From assembly GCA_963802095.1 (NCBI GenBank), contig CAWDHI010000005.1, forward strand, positions 62,001 to 126,000: a DNA stretch of 64,000 bases, written 5' to 3'. Within the stretch, counting starts at the first letter, position 1; each line of letters opens with the position of its first letter. Below the pieces are notes generated by a model. It saw only the letters and a list, made by a program, of their open reading frames with translations, was not told where the DNA came from and ran no database searches. The translations under genes were made by a program, and so were the position numbers. Below are positions 41,813-50,471 of this stretch, piece by piece. The DNA is from CAVVEQ01 sp963802095 (GTDB taxonomy: Bacteria; Chloroflexota; Anaerolineae; Anaerolineales; Anaerolineaceae).

Positions 41813-43039
41813 ATGCGTGTTCTGCTGGTTGCTGATGGACGTTCCCCCATCACCCGGAGCTGGGTGCGGATGGTGGCATCCGCGGGTTTTGAGGTCGATC
41901 TGGCTTCCACTTTCCCCTGCGCACCCTTCGAAGGAATTCGTTTTCTGGAGATCTTCCCGGTGGCCTTCGGGGCTCTATCTGGCAGCCAGGTGGATTCTGG
42001 TAAAACCGGAATCATACGACCATCTGCGATGAGAAAGCTGGTTGGGCGTTTCCGTTCGGCATTGATGGGCGGCCGGTATACGCTCGGACCGGCCACGCTG
42101 CCATTTTATAAGGAAAAATTTCTACGCTTTATAAATCAATCCAACCCGGACCTTGTGCACGGATTGCGCATTCCATTTGAAGGCATGCTGGCTGCCCACA
42201 CCCCTTCCGGAATTCCGCTTGCCATTTCCATTTGGGGCAACGATCTAACCTTTCATGCCCGCGGATCGATGGCGATGGCCTCCCGCACACGGGCAGCGCT
42301 TTCCCGGGCCAACGGGTTGCTGGCAGATGCCCACCGTGATATCCGCCTGGGATTGGAATGGGGCTTTGGGGATGGCAATCCCAGCCTGGTGGTCCCCGGC
42401 GGCGGGGGAATCGACCTGGATGAGATCGTCGCTGCCCTGCGCTTGGCTGATCCCTTCCCGGAACTTGTGCCTGATTCGCGCCCGCTGGTGGTCAACCCGC
42501 GCGGGTTCCGCCCGGGAAGCGTCCGGAACGACACCTTTTTTCAGTCAATCCCCATGGTTATAAAAAAAGCCCCGGATACGATCTTTGCCTGCGCCGGGAT
42601 GCTGGGGCAGAAGGAAGCCCAGGATTGGGTGGAGAAACTTGGAATTAAGGAAAGCGTCCGTTTACTGCAATTTTTACCCCAGACGCAGCTCTGGCAACTT
42701 TTCAAGAGGTCCCTGATCTCGGTATCCGTATCCCAGCACGATGGCACGCCCAACTCGCTGCTGGAAGCGATGGCCATTGGCTGCCTGCCGGTGGTCGGGG
42801 ATATCGAATCCACGCGCGAGTGGGTGGAGGATGGGAGGAACGGTTTCGTGGTTGACCCGGGCGACCCTGAGGCGCTTGCTGGAGCCATCCTGAAGGGATT
42901 GGGGAATGCAGATTTCCGAAAAAAGGCAGCAAAGGTGAATACTGCGATCATCCGAAAGCGGGCGGAGCGGAGCAGGATTGCAGGTTTAGTCTCCATGTTC
43001 TATAAAGATCTGATACATATCCGAAAACTTGTTTCTTAA
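41813..43039 (+). CDS. Glycosyltransferase, GT4-like
   Basis: A 408-residue GT-B type enzyme. The N-terminal half starts MRVLLVADGRSPITRSWVRM, a common opening in cell-surface GT4 proteins. The C-terminal half has VVPGGGGIDLDEI, FACAGMLGQKEAQDW and SVSQHDGTPNSLLEAMAIG, the last carrying the usual sugar-nucleotide-binding Glu. The two glycosyltransferases are probably part of surface-glycan synthesis. It is the last gene of the run; the following 210 bases change to an AT-rich sequence. Confidence 0.87.
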   Translation: MRVLLVADGRSPITRSWVRMVASAGFEVDLASTFPCAPFEGIRFLEIFPVAFGALSGSQVDSGKTGIIRPSAMRKLVGRFRSALMGGRYTLGPATLPFYKEKFLRFINQSNPDLVHGLRIPFEGMLAAHTPSGIPLAISIWGNDLTFHARGSMAMASRTRAALSRANGLLADAHRDIRLGLEWGFGDGNPSLVVPGGGGIDLDEIVAALRLADPFPELVPDSRPLVVNPRGFRPGSVRNDTFFQSIPMVIKKAPDTIFACAGMLGQKEAQDWVEKLGIKESVRLLQFLPQTQLWQLFKRSLISVSVSQHDGTPNSLLEAMAIGCLPVVGDIESTREWVEDGRNGFVVDPGDPEALAGAILKGLGNADFRKKAAKVNTAIIRKRAERSRIAGLVSMFYKDLIHIRKLVS

Positions 43040-43249
43040 ATAGTTCCAGTTCGATTTCTCCAAATTTCGACACATTTCCTTTTTATAAATATCCCCCGAA
43101 TGGCGGAGTGCAATAACCCCCGTGTGCTGGATGTGTTTTTAGATGGAAAGCCGTAAGATAGTAATTAGGCGGCATGGGATTCCAGCTCATTTTTATTTGC
43201 TTCGACCTGGTTCTTTTGGTCGCTAATAAATCAAAAAAGGAGGTTAAAT

Positions 43250-43639
43250 ATGAAGAAAACCCCACTCATTTTCGGTTTAATTGTTGCAATCTCTATATTG
43301 GTTGCGGGATGCACTCCAGGATCATCAGCACAAGTAAATACTCCTGTCCCGAGCTCACAGAACGGCGAAGTAAATGTGCCCGGTGTTAGCATAAAGATCA
43401 ACGTGCCTGGTCCAAACCCAATGGTAAATACGGCTGGTTCGAATGGTCAAATTGCCGGCACATTACTGGGCATCTGGCATGGGGTCATTTCCCCGGTAAC
43501 CCTCGTGTGGTCATTCATCGATCCAAATATTCAGATGTACGAAGTGCATAACGATGGAAGTCAATATAACCTGGGTTTCCTGTTGGGAGTGGCAATAGTG
43601 TTTGGCTTGATAGGGTTATTTGCCGGTCGGAGACGCTAA
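43250..43639 (+). CDS. Small lipoprotein with a C-terminal membrane helix
   Basis: A 129-residue protein. MKKTPLIFGLIVAISILVAGC is a lipobox signal (Cys21). A linker with VPSSQNGEVNVPGVSIKIN follows, then LLGIWHGVISPVTLVWSF and a C-terminal membrane helix (NLGFLLGVAIVFGLIGLFAG) with a basic end. AAAGGAGG lies seven bases before the ATG. From memory this type recurs near rhomboid and other envelope-stress genes in Chloroflexota; function unknown. Confidence 0.7.
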   Translation: MKKTPLIFGLIVAISILVAGCTPGSSAQVNTPVPSSQNGEVNVPGVSIKINVPGPNPMVNTAGSNGQIAGTLLGIWHGVISPVTLVWSFIDPNIQMYEVHNDGSQYNLGFLLGVAIVFGLIGLFAGRRR

Positions 43640-43772
43640 TTAAGATAAGGTTTGAACTCAAAGATTTCCAAATGGAAAAGTAAAGAATTTGCTGGCAGGT
43701 TGTCCAGCCCTGCTCCTTCCGGACCAAGTGTTGGACATTATATAAAAAGAAATCACAAGAAAGGAGAAAATA

Positions 43773-43943
43773 ATGAAACTAACCCCCCCAAAAACAATAA
43801 CCTGGTGGATCGCTCTCATCCTTGGTGCCCTAGGGTTCCTCGGTTATACGGGTACCATTCCCGCTTTGAGCCCCTTTGCTTTCTTTCTCGTCCTGGCAGG
43901 GCTTATCTTATTGCTTGTTGCGTGCCTCGTTAGGAACCTTTAA
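43773..43943 (+). CDS. Small two-helix membrane protein
   Basis: A 56-residue protein, MKLTPPKTITWWIALILGAL ... LILLLVACLVRNL, with two membrane helices joined by a short loop. AAGGAG lies eight bases before the ATG. It lies between the small lipoprotein and the rhomboid gene. No family is named. Confidence 0.65.
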   Translation: MKLTPPKTITWWIALILGALGFLGYTGTIPALSPFAFFLVLAGLILLLVACLVRNL

Positions 43944-43962
43944 TAGTTTAGTGCCTATTGTT

Positions 43963-43998
43963 CCCTGGGGTTGATGAACCGGTCCGGACACCCCAGGG
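43963..43998 (+). terminator. Hairpin, possible terminator
   Basis: CCCTGGGGT (43963-43971) pairs with ACCCCAGGG (43990-43998). No strong T-run follows, so it could be attenuating or structural. Confidence 0.4.
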
Positions 43999-44065
43999 AT
44001 TGTGGTCGTAATAAATCAAGGTTAATTATAAAAAATCCATAAAAGGGGAAAAGGAAATTCACTTT

Positions 44066-44716
44066 ATGATGCCAATAGGGGATGACAATTCCACTCGAAG
44101 AACTATCCCATACGTCACTTATGGACTGATCGCGGTTAACATCATTTTTTTTGTTTTAGAGTTGTTGAGCGGTGATGCCTTTATTGAGCAGTGGGCATTC
44201 ATTCCCGTCCGGTTTCTAGCAAATCCATTCGCTGCTTCGCTAACGCTATTCACATCCATGTTCATGCACGCCGGGTGGGCTCACCTGCTGGGAAATATGC
44301 TTTATTTGTGGATATTTGGTGATAACGTGGAAGATCGATTTGGGCACATCAAGTTCTTGATCTTCTATCTGATCTGCGGGCTTGCGGCAACATTTGGGCA
44401 GTTGATATTCAATACCGGATCAACCATTCCGAACCTTGGAGCATCTGGGGCAATCGCCGGGGTACTTGGAGCTTATATTGTGCTATTCCCGCAGGGAAAA
44501 ATCAACGTGATGCAAGGACAACGTGCAATTCAGGTTCCGGCTTTGATAGTGATTGGACTCTGGTTTGTGCTTCAGTTCTTTAGCGGTATCGGTTCCCTTT
44601 CCACAACTGCTGATACGGGTGGTGTCGCTTACATGGCTCACATTGGCGGATTTTTGGCAGGGATTCTTCTGACCTTTTTATTTCGTGGGAGCGACAGGTC
44701 GAAGGTAACGAACTAA
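44066..44716 (+). CDS. Rhomboid family intramembrane serine protease
   Basis: A 216-residue protein with six membrane helices. The catalytic Ser is in LGASGAIAGVLGAY and the catalytic His in MAHIGGFLAG. The family landmarks HLLGNMLYLWIFGDNVED and FLIFYLICG (helix 3) are present. It starts with GDDNSTRRTIPYVTYGLIAV, the usual N-terminal stretch of a prokaryotic rhomboid. It would cut transmembrane substrates; the neighbouring single-helix proteins are only possible targets. Confidence 0.93.
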   Translation: MMPIGDDNSTRRTIPYVTYGLIAVNIIFFVLELLSGDAFIEQWAFIPVRFLANPFAASLTLFTSMFMHAGWAHLLGNMLYLWIFGDNVEDRFGHIKFLIFYLICGLAATFGQLIFNTGSTIPNLGASGAIAGVLGAYIVLFPQGKINVMQGQRAIQVPALIVIGLWFVLQFFSGIGSLSTTADTGGVAYMAHIGGFLAGILLTFLFRGSDRSKVTN

Positions 44717-44752
44717 ATAGCTAGGTATCAATTTTTATAAAGGAGATATTTC

Positions 44753-45313
44753 ATGAATACTACAATTATTACCATCGTTGTTGTGGTGGTGCTGATGGTG
44801 ATTGCCGGAGCATTATTGGCTCCCGTTTTTGCCCGCCGAAAACGTTCAGCTAAGTACCAGGATAAATTTGGGGCTGAGTATGATCGCACCGTGGAGAGCA
44901 CAGGCAGTGAGAAAAAAGCACAGGCTGAACTGGGCGAACGACAAAAGCATGTGGATAGTCTAAATATCCGGCCGCTTTCCTCAAACGAGCGGGAGCGTTA
45001 TTTGGCTGAGTGGAAAGCTGTTCAAACGAAATTTGTAGACCAGCCCGGAGAAGCAACCGTTGAAGCAGATCACCTGATCATGGAAGTCATGAATGTTAGA
45101 GCTTATCCGGTTTCGAATTTTGAAGAGCGGGCAGCGGATATATCGGTTAGTTATCCCACCCTGGTGAGCAATTACCGCGCAGCTCGCGCCATAGCGATTA
45201 AAAATGAGCAACACCAGGCAGATACAGAAGAATTAAGGCAGGCGTTTATTTATTACCGGTCTCTGTTCGATGAATTACTGAAACTAGAAACGATAGCACC
45301 GGAAAAGAAATGA
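44753..45313 (+). CDS. Membrane-anchored protein of unknown function
   Basis: A 186-residue protein. Residues 5-25 form a membrane helix (IITIVVVVVLMVIAGALLAP) with a basic stop (ARRKRSAKY). The soluble part is helical, with YDRTVESTGSEKKAQAELGERQ, RYLAEWKAVQTKFVDQPGEA and EELRQAFIYYRSLFDELL. Such proteins recur in stress-type clusters, but their role is not known. AAAGGAG precedes the ATG, and a terminator follows. Confidence 0.72.
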   Translation: MNTTIITIVVVVVLMVIAGALLAPVFARRKRSAKYQDKFGAEYDRTVESTGSEKKAQAELGERQKHVDSLNIRPLSSNERERYLAEWKAVQTKFVDQPGEATVEADHLIMEVMNVRAYPVSNFEERAADISVSYPTLVSNYRAARAIAIKNEQHQADTEELRQAFIYYRSLFDELLKLETIAPEKK

Positions 45314-45374
45314 ATCAGAATTGATGGTTTGAGGGGTTAATATTTCATTCCCCGAAGACCAGAGTAGGCAGAAG

Positions 45375-45408
45375 AATCCGAAAAGCCATGAATTATTCGG
45401 ATTTTTTT
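45375..45408. terminator. Terminator between convergent genes
   Basis: AATCCGAA (45375-45382) pairs with TTCGGATT (45396-45403), followed by five T. It ends the plus-strand run 43250-45313. Confidence 0.75.
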
Positions 45409-45480
45409 ATTTCGGAGTCTTGGATTTTAAGGTGCGACCTTAGCTTTAATGAATTCTGCGGATCGCTGATTTTTGATACT

Positions 45481-46713
45481 TTATGTGTATGAGCCTGATC
45501 CGGTTGAAATTGGGGATATTATCCCGGAGGGATCACCTCGCTCATTTCCCTTGAGAATGGGTTCAGCTTTCTCAATCATATCGGATAGTTGTTCCATACT
45601 ACTTATTATCAAGGGTATAGGTGGCTCATCCAACGCCTCAACGGTTTCTCTTAATCTCATCAAACGATCTTTAAGATCCGAAATTTGAGCAGCTTCTCCG
45701 ATGAGAGCCCGGTGAGTTACCAGTCTGCGCCAAAGGATTTGGCACACGACGGATAATGGTGGCGCGAGAATTAGGCCAATAATCCCAAAAGCATCCCCTA
45801 AGACAAGCAGTAAAACGATGGTGAGGATCGGATTATCCCATTTACGGTTGCCAAGCCGTGGTTTAACCCATATCTGCAATGCAATTAGAACACCGATCGC
45901 ATAAACTGTTGTAAATACGCTGAGTTGCACACTTGTTAGCAAACCGACCAGAATGGTTGGAATTACTGCCAGGAAAGGCCCCACCACTGGGACCAGGCAC
46001 GCAAGTGCCCCTACAACTCCAAGCAAAACCGGGTAAGGTGATCCCAATAGCCAATAACCAAGAACCAGTAGTAACCCGGCAAAGAGACTAAGATAACCTT
46101 GGCCGCGAATATATGCCCCCAGGTCAGGTTCGATCACGCGCCAGATACCGCGTGCCTGTTTTCGCTGACCGGAAGGAAGTAAGGAGAGCCATAATCGTTC
46201 AAAATGGATTTGATTAACGCTCCAATAGATGCTCAAAAAGAATATGATGAGCAAAGCAGCCAAAACTCCGCCAAACCCCTTCAAGAAACCAAAGATGGTT
46301 GGCAGCACAAGCTGTCCTTGTTCTCCGGCGATTGCTATAAATACAGTGCTGGGAGGTGGCAGCCAAGAGGCCAAAGTCTGCTGGAAGGTAGTACCTTCCA
46401 ACCAGAAGGGCAATGTCCATGCATTCTGTTTTGATAAACCTGCTCCAAAATCTTGAACTTCATCAATTGCAGCCTTACCCGTCAGGAAGATAATTACAAG
46501 GAACGCTCCCAGAACCAGCATGTAAAGTATGATCCATGCTATTCGTACTAAGAATTTCCTCCCAGCTAGGCGATTCAACAAGGGTCTTAATACTGCGGCA
46601 AGCACAACCGAAATTAATATATAAGCGATGATCACCCGGAACTGCCATAACACAACCAGCGCCAGAAGCGAAGTTAGAACAGCTATTCCGATTCGGATAA
46701 TCTGCTTCGTCAT
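45481..46713 (-). CDS. AI-2E family transporter
   Basis: A 410-residue membrane protein of the AI-2E (PerM/TqsA-like) family. It has seven to eight helices, with the conserved block GALACLVPVVGPFLAVIPTI, then QIWVKPRLGNRKWDNPILTI and LGDAFGIIGLILAPPLSVVC. The C-terminal tail is cytosolic. The family exports signals or ions and is not specific to autoinducer-2. It overlaps its upstream paralog by four bases, so both are probably made together. Confidence 0.88.
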   Translation of the reverse strand: MTKQIIRIGIAVLTSLLALVVLWQFRVIIAYILISVVLAAVLRPLLNRLAGRKFLVRIAWIILYMLVLGAFLVIIFLTGKAAIDEVQDFGAGLSKQNAWTLPFWLEGTTFQQTLASWLPPPSTVFIAIAGEQGQLVLPTIFGFLKGFGGVLAALLIIFFLSIYWSVNQIHFERLWLSLLPSGQRKQARGIWRVIEPDLGAYIRGQGYLSLFAGLLLVLGYWLLGSPYPVLLGVVGALACLVPVVGPFLAVIPTILVGLLTSVQLSVFTTVYAIGVLIALQIWVKPRLGNRKWDNPILTIVLLLVLGDAFGIIGLILAPPLSVVCQILWRRLVTHRALIGEAAQISDLKDRLMRLRETVEALDEPPIPLIISSMEQLSDMIEKAEPILKGNERGDPSGIISPISTGSGSYT

Positions 46714-47984
46714 GGCTTGCCTTCAGGAGGAACCTGTGCCAAAAGGGCGTCCAGATCCGTTGTTATGGTTTCGATCTCATCCATCACCTTATCCACCTGC
46801 TTAACCCTTTGGGTGGATCCACCTTTCTTAAACCTAGCCTGCCGGCGCAGCCCGAGGGCTAGGTTTTGTGCATCATACCGCAACCGGCTTGTAGCATCGC
46901 GCCTGGTTGAGTCCTCAGGCTCCACTGTACCGGGGCGAAAGAGGAATCGATCCAATAAGATCTGGATGATCGCGGCGAGTGGGATTGCCACCAGCGCACC
47001 AATAACCCCAAAAAAGGTGCTAAAGGTGAAAATTGCAAGCAGGGACACGAAAGGATTAACCCCAACTGCCTTGCGCATGACGCGCGGAACAAGGAGGTTG
47101 TTTTCCAATTGTTGAATGATCACTGTCGCAAGGATCACCCAGATCAGCTTGGAAGGCGAGATGGACAAAGCGATAAATGCCGCCGGGATCGCCCCCAGAA
47201 TCGGACCGACCATCGGCACAACTTCCATAACGCCAGCGATGAGTGCCAGGATAAGGGCATTCGGCAATCCGATTATCAGGTACGCGATCAAAGCCATGAC
47301 TCCGATGGAAAGGCAAAGGACTCCCTGCCCTGCCAGAAAGGAACCCACCTTGGTTTCCATGGCAGAAATCATCTCGCCAATGCTGTCGCGTTGATCCTTC
47401 GGAAGGAGAAGCAGCCAGGATTGAATTGTTTGTGATCCGTCAAGCGTCCAATGAAATGCCAATAAAAAAATTGCCAGAAAAATAAAAATTAATCTCACCC
47501 CAGATATCACATACCCCAATGCCTGTTCTGCAGAAGCAAGCACCTGCAGTCCTGTTTGTTGATCCGGCGCAAGGTTTGGAAGCGCAGCAGGAAGAAAATC
47601 TCCCAGACCCACAATCATTGGATTTCCAGTATCTGCTAGCCACAACCGAAGATTTTGATAGTATCCCGGAACATCTGCGATAATCGCTGAACCCTGGTCC
47701 AGTACTAATGGAAATAATAGCAGCATAAAACCAATAAAAAACAACAACAACAGAATGAATATTGAAATAAACCCTGCGATCCGGGGGACTCCTCTTTTAT
47801 TCAACCAGTTGATCACCGGTCGGATGACCGTTCCCATCAGGATGGCGATGAACACGATAAAAATTACCTGGTAGAACCGGTATAAAAGCCAGAAACCCAA
47901 GGCAACAAAAACCAGGAGTAGCGTTGCCCACATCACCTTGCGAAAAGTCCAGGCATCCAGTTTGGAGGGAGGATGTGAATCCAT
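46710..47984 (-). CDS. AI-2E family transporter, second copy
   Basis: A 424-residue paralog of the gene downstream. The family block is GVMEVVPMVGPILGAIPAAF, with QQLENNLLVPRVMRKAVGVNPFV and GVIGALVAIPLAAIIQILLD. It ends with a longer charged tail (about 70 residues). The two genes overlap by four bases (ATGA). The tandem arrangement suggests a heteromeric transporter or recent duplication, but their sequences are clearly different. Confidence 0.88.
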   Translation of the reverse strand: MDSHPPSKLDAWTFRKVMWATLLLVFVALGFWLLYRFYQVIFIVFIAILMGTVIRPVINWLNKRGVPRIAGFISIFILLLLFFIGFMLLLFPLVLDQGSAIIADVPGYYQNLRLWLADTGNPMIVGLGDFLPAALPNLAPDQQTGLQVLASAEQALGYVISGVRLIFIFLAIFLLAFHWTLDGSQTIQSWLLLLPKDQRDSIGEMISAMETKVGSFLAGQGVLCLSIGVMALIAYLIIGLPNALILALIAGVMEVVPMVGPILGAIPAAFIALSISPSKLIWVILATVIIQQLENNLLVPRVMRKAVGVNPFVSLLAIFTFSTFFGVIGALVAIPLAAIIQILLDRFLFRPGTVEPEDSTRRDATSRLRYDAQNLALGLRRQARFKKGGSTQRVKQVDKVMDEIETITTDLDALLAQVPPEGKP

Positions 47985-48169
47985 GCTTTCGTTACACTCC
48001 TATAATCACCCAGAGAAAATTCATGAGGAAAAAGATATCGCTGATGACAATAATTAATTGATTCATCAAGTGCCTCGAGGTCGTGGAAATTTGAGAATGA
48101 TGAGTAGTGTTTTCATGCTGTTTCGATATTTAATAAGAGTATTTTTTACGGTATTAATTTCACCATACA

Positions 48170-48574
48170 TTAATGAAGAAAACGATCCCTAACTTTGGCT
48201 GCAATTTGAGGATTCGTCATTTTGTCCACGGTTTCGACACCAATAATGCGTTCCCCGAGATTTTCATGTTTGAGGTATGTCTCAAATTCGATCTTCGCCT
48301 CCCCTGGGCCAAAGATCCAAATTGAATCTGCATCCCGCAGAAATGGAATAACCGCATCAAAGAATTTTCCGACATGGTTTCCATATTGCCGGTCCCGCAC
48401 ATCCTCTGCGGTTGAACCTTGAGAATTATTGGATGCTTTTGAATTCGTTCCGCTTGAAAATCGGACATGTTTTTCAAGGTTCGACTTGATTTCAAGTGTG
48501 AACTCTTCTTCATTCTCAATTGTCACGAGGACAACTTTACGGTGGTCGATCCACAGACCCACAACTTTACTCAT
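48170..48574 (-). CDS. eRF1 domain 3-like (baeRF-type) protein
   Basis: A 134-residue protein starting MSKVVGLWIDHRKVVLVTI, followed by a low-complexity Ser/Asn segment, GNHVGKFFDAVIPFL, SIWIFGPGEAKIEFETYL and VDKMTNPQIAAKVRDRF. The pattern resembles small bacterial proteins with an eRF1 domain-3-like core (baeRF / host-factor type), which may bind ribosomes or RNA. The role is unknown. AGAGGAG lies six bases before the ATG. Confidence 0.7.
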   Translation of the reverse strand: MSKVVGLWIDHRKVVLVTIENEEEFTLEIKSNLEKHVRFSSGTNSKASNNSQGSTAEDVRDRQYGNHVGKFFDAVIPFLRDADSIWIFGPGEAKIEFETYLKHENLGERIIGVETVDKMTNPQIAAKVRDRFLH

Positions 48575-48633
48575 ATTGATCTCCTCTGCGTTTTGCCCAA
48601 AACACGATTGCTGGATTTTCCATATTTATTGAT

Positions 48634-49401
48634 TTACCCAATTCTGTCCAATACATAACCACTAGAGACTAACCATATTAACCCCCAGGCACTCCCCAGT
48701 ACGATCCCGGCTAAGACATCCCGCGGGTAGTGTGCCCCAACATACATGCGTGTGATCCCTACCATCAATGCGGCCGCGAAAAAAAGTAAGTTCACCCAAA
48801 TACTGACATGAAAAAAATTAGTCAGAAATACAGCCAGGAAAAATGCCTGGCTGGTATGCCCACTCGGGAATGAGTGACCGATCGCCCTACCCCCGATAAT
48901 GCGTGCCTCTGTCATCTGGAAAGATGGCCGCGACCGGTGGATCAATATTTTTATCAACAGGACTATCAACCATAACAAAACAGAACCGAGTATGAGTTCA
49001 TATGCAAGGCGGCGATTATTTGTAAAAAAAAGAACCAGGGTAATCACCAGTGCGGAAATTCCACTGCCCAGTTGCGTAAAAACAAACATGAACCGATCCA
49101 TCCAAATGGAGCGGTCCCCATAGACATTGAAATACGAAAAAACCCAGGCATCAATTATTTGGCCAGCTGACCACACTAAAGAGACAGCTAGGATCCCGAA
49201 AATCAAAAGCAGGCTGGTTAGAATTTTATGGTTCTTAATCCCATCCCAAAAGATGTTGCGCAGGTAAGAAGGAATCACTAAAAGGACAACAATAAGTCCA
49301 ATTGTGGTGATAATCAACCGCGCGGTTGATTGATGACCACTGACCCAAAAGGTAATTCGGTCGCACGGACAGGATGAATTAATGTCTGATGCAGGCTGCA
49401 T
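48634..49401 (-). CDS. PAP2 family phosphatase
   Basis: A 255-residue membrane protein. The three PAP2 motifs are clear: KILIHRSRP, SFPSGHTS and TRMYVGAHYPRDV, with the catalytic His in the last two. PAP2 enzymes remove phosphate from lipids such as phosphatidic acid or undecaprenyl pyrophosphate. The diacylglycerol-kinase-like gene lies two bases upstream, suggesting linked lipid phosphate metabolism. Confidence 0.92.
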   Translation of the reverse strand: MQPASDINSSCPCDRITFWVSGHQSTARLIITTIGLIVVLLVIPSYLRNIFWDGIKNHKILTSLLLIFGILAVSLVWSAGQIIDAWVFSYFNVYGDRSIWMDRFMFVFTQLGSGISALVITLVLFFTNNRRLAYELILGSVLLWLIVLLIKILIHRSRPSFQMTEARIIGGRAIGHSFPSGHTSQAFFLAVFLTNFFHVSIWVNLLFFAAALMVGITRMYVGAHYPRDVLAGIVLGSAWGLIWLVSSGYVLDRIG

Positions 49402-49403
49402 TG

Positions 49404-50393
49404 TTATTTTCTACCCTGCTTCCCGGCTGACTGTTTTGCCTCTTTGGATGATGGGTGCCCGACCATAACTCCAAGGACACGCCGGCGTAATTCCATGTGC
49501 ACTTTCCCTTTTCCGATGAGGATTCCATCTGCCAGGATTTCCATGGCAGGGCGGGTACGGATTTCCAATTCACTCACCTGGTAGTGCTGGATGCGGGCAT
49601 CCTCCAAGAATTCCGCACCCACTCCCTCGAAGACATATTTCAAAAGCTCAAGCTTAGAAAGGTCAGCAAAAAACAGAACGTCCAAGAGCCCGTCTTTGAA
49701 ACAGGAGGGAGAGCCAACCATGTAATGGGCGCCAATATACGGCATATTTGAAACCAGGACCACATAACCCAGGTTATGAATTCTCTGCCCATTATTCAGG
49801 GTCAGATGTATTTCCGCAGGTGGTGTGGTCGCCAACGTTTTCAGGAAATCACCGATCCGGGCAAGGTTTCCATGTTGAATATCATCAGCAGATGGAAAAA
49901 GGGTCGAAATCAACCCTACTGAGACTTCTTCCAAGAATGGAGTGGTAATTCCACCGCAGGTTACCATACCCATATCCACTTTAATTCGCCGGCCGGACCG
50001 AAGGATGGCGATGGCAGCTGGAATGTCATCAGGGATACCCAGGCTGAGGGCAGTATTGTTCTGCGAACCGATCGGGATAATCCCCAGGGTGGCACTTGTA
50101 CCTGCCAGGCTGCGAGCAACTGAAGTGATTGTGCCATCGCCCCCGCATACCACGAACAATCGAATCCCCTTTGCAAGCGCATCTTTGACTGCTGCTGGCA
50201 GGTCGACCCCCGGTTCGACTAAATAGGTTTCAGGAACCATGTTCCATGCTTGCATTTCATGGATCACATCCACGATTTCGACAGGGGTTGATCTGGCAGC
50301 TCCTGCAATGGGGTTAAAGATCAGTTTTGCTCGCAGGTGGCGCTTATTAGTTAAGGGAGTTTTCTGATTGTCAGTTTCAACCATTCTTGCCAC
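49404..50393 (-). CDS. Diacylglycerol kinase-like lipid kinase
   Basis: A 329-residue protein of the DAGK catalytic family (YegS/DgkB-like). The nucleotide loop is VVCGGDGTITSVARSLAG; the family's second block reads GIIPIGSQNNTALSLGIP where GTxN is usual. The start is KLIFNPIAGAARSTP. It phosphorylates a lipid such as diacylglycerol or sphingosine. The variation in the second block makes the substrate uncertain. It is followed by the PAP2 phosphatase gene. Confidence 0.85.
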   Translation of the reverse strand: MARMVETDNQKTPLTNKRHLRAKLIFNPIAGAARSTPVEIVDVIHEMQAWNMVPETYLVEPGVDLPAAVKDALAKGIRLFVVCGGDGTITSVARSLAGTSATLGIIPIGSQNNTALSLGIPDDIPAAIAILRSGRRIKVDMGMVTCGGITTPFLEEVSVGLISTLFPSADDIQHGNLARIGDFLKTLATTPPAEIHLTLNNGQRIHNLGYVVLVSNMPYIGAHYMVGSPSCFKDGLLDVLFFADLSKLELLKYVFEGVGAEFLEDARIQHYQVSELEIRTRPAMEILADGILIGKGKVHMELRRRVLGVMVGHPSSKEAKQSAGKQGRK

Positions 50394-50471
50394 TCTTTTT
50401 TTTTATTGAGTCTTTACCTGAATCTTTTTCAAGATGAGACACTTGGGCTATCTACAATAACATCCTGAAAA

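Noticed and set aside
43143..43183. A sequence resembling the last codons of the polymerase gene (ESRK, then TGGGATTC)
   Set aside because: Only about 28 of 41 bases match and a one-base gap is needed; there is no support in the surrounding bases, so chance is likely.
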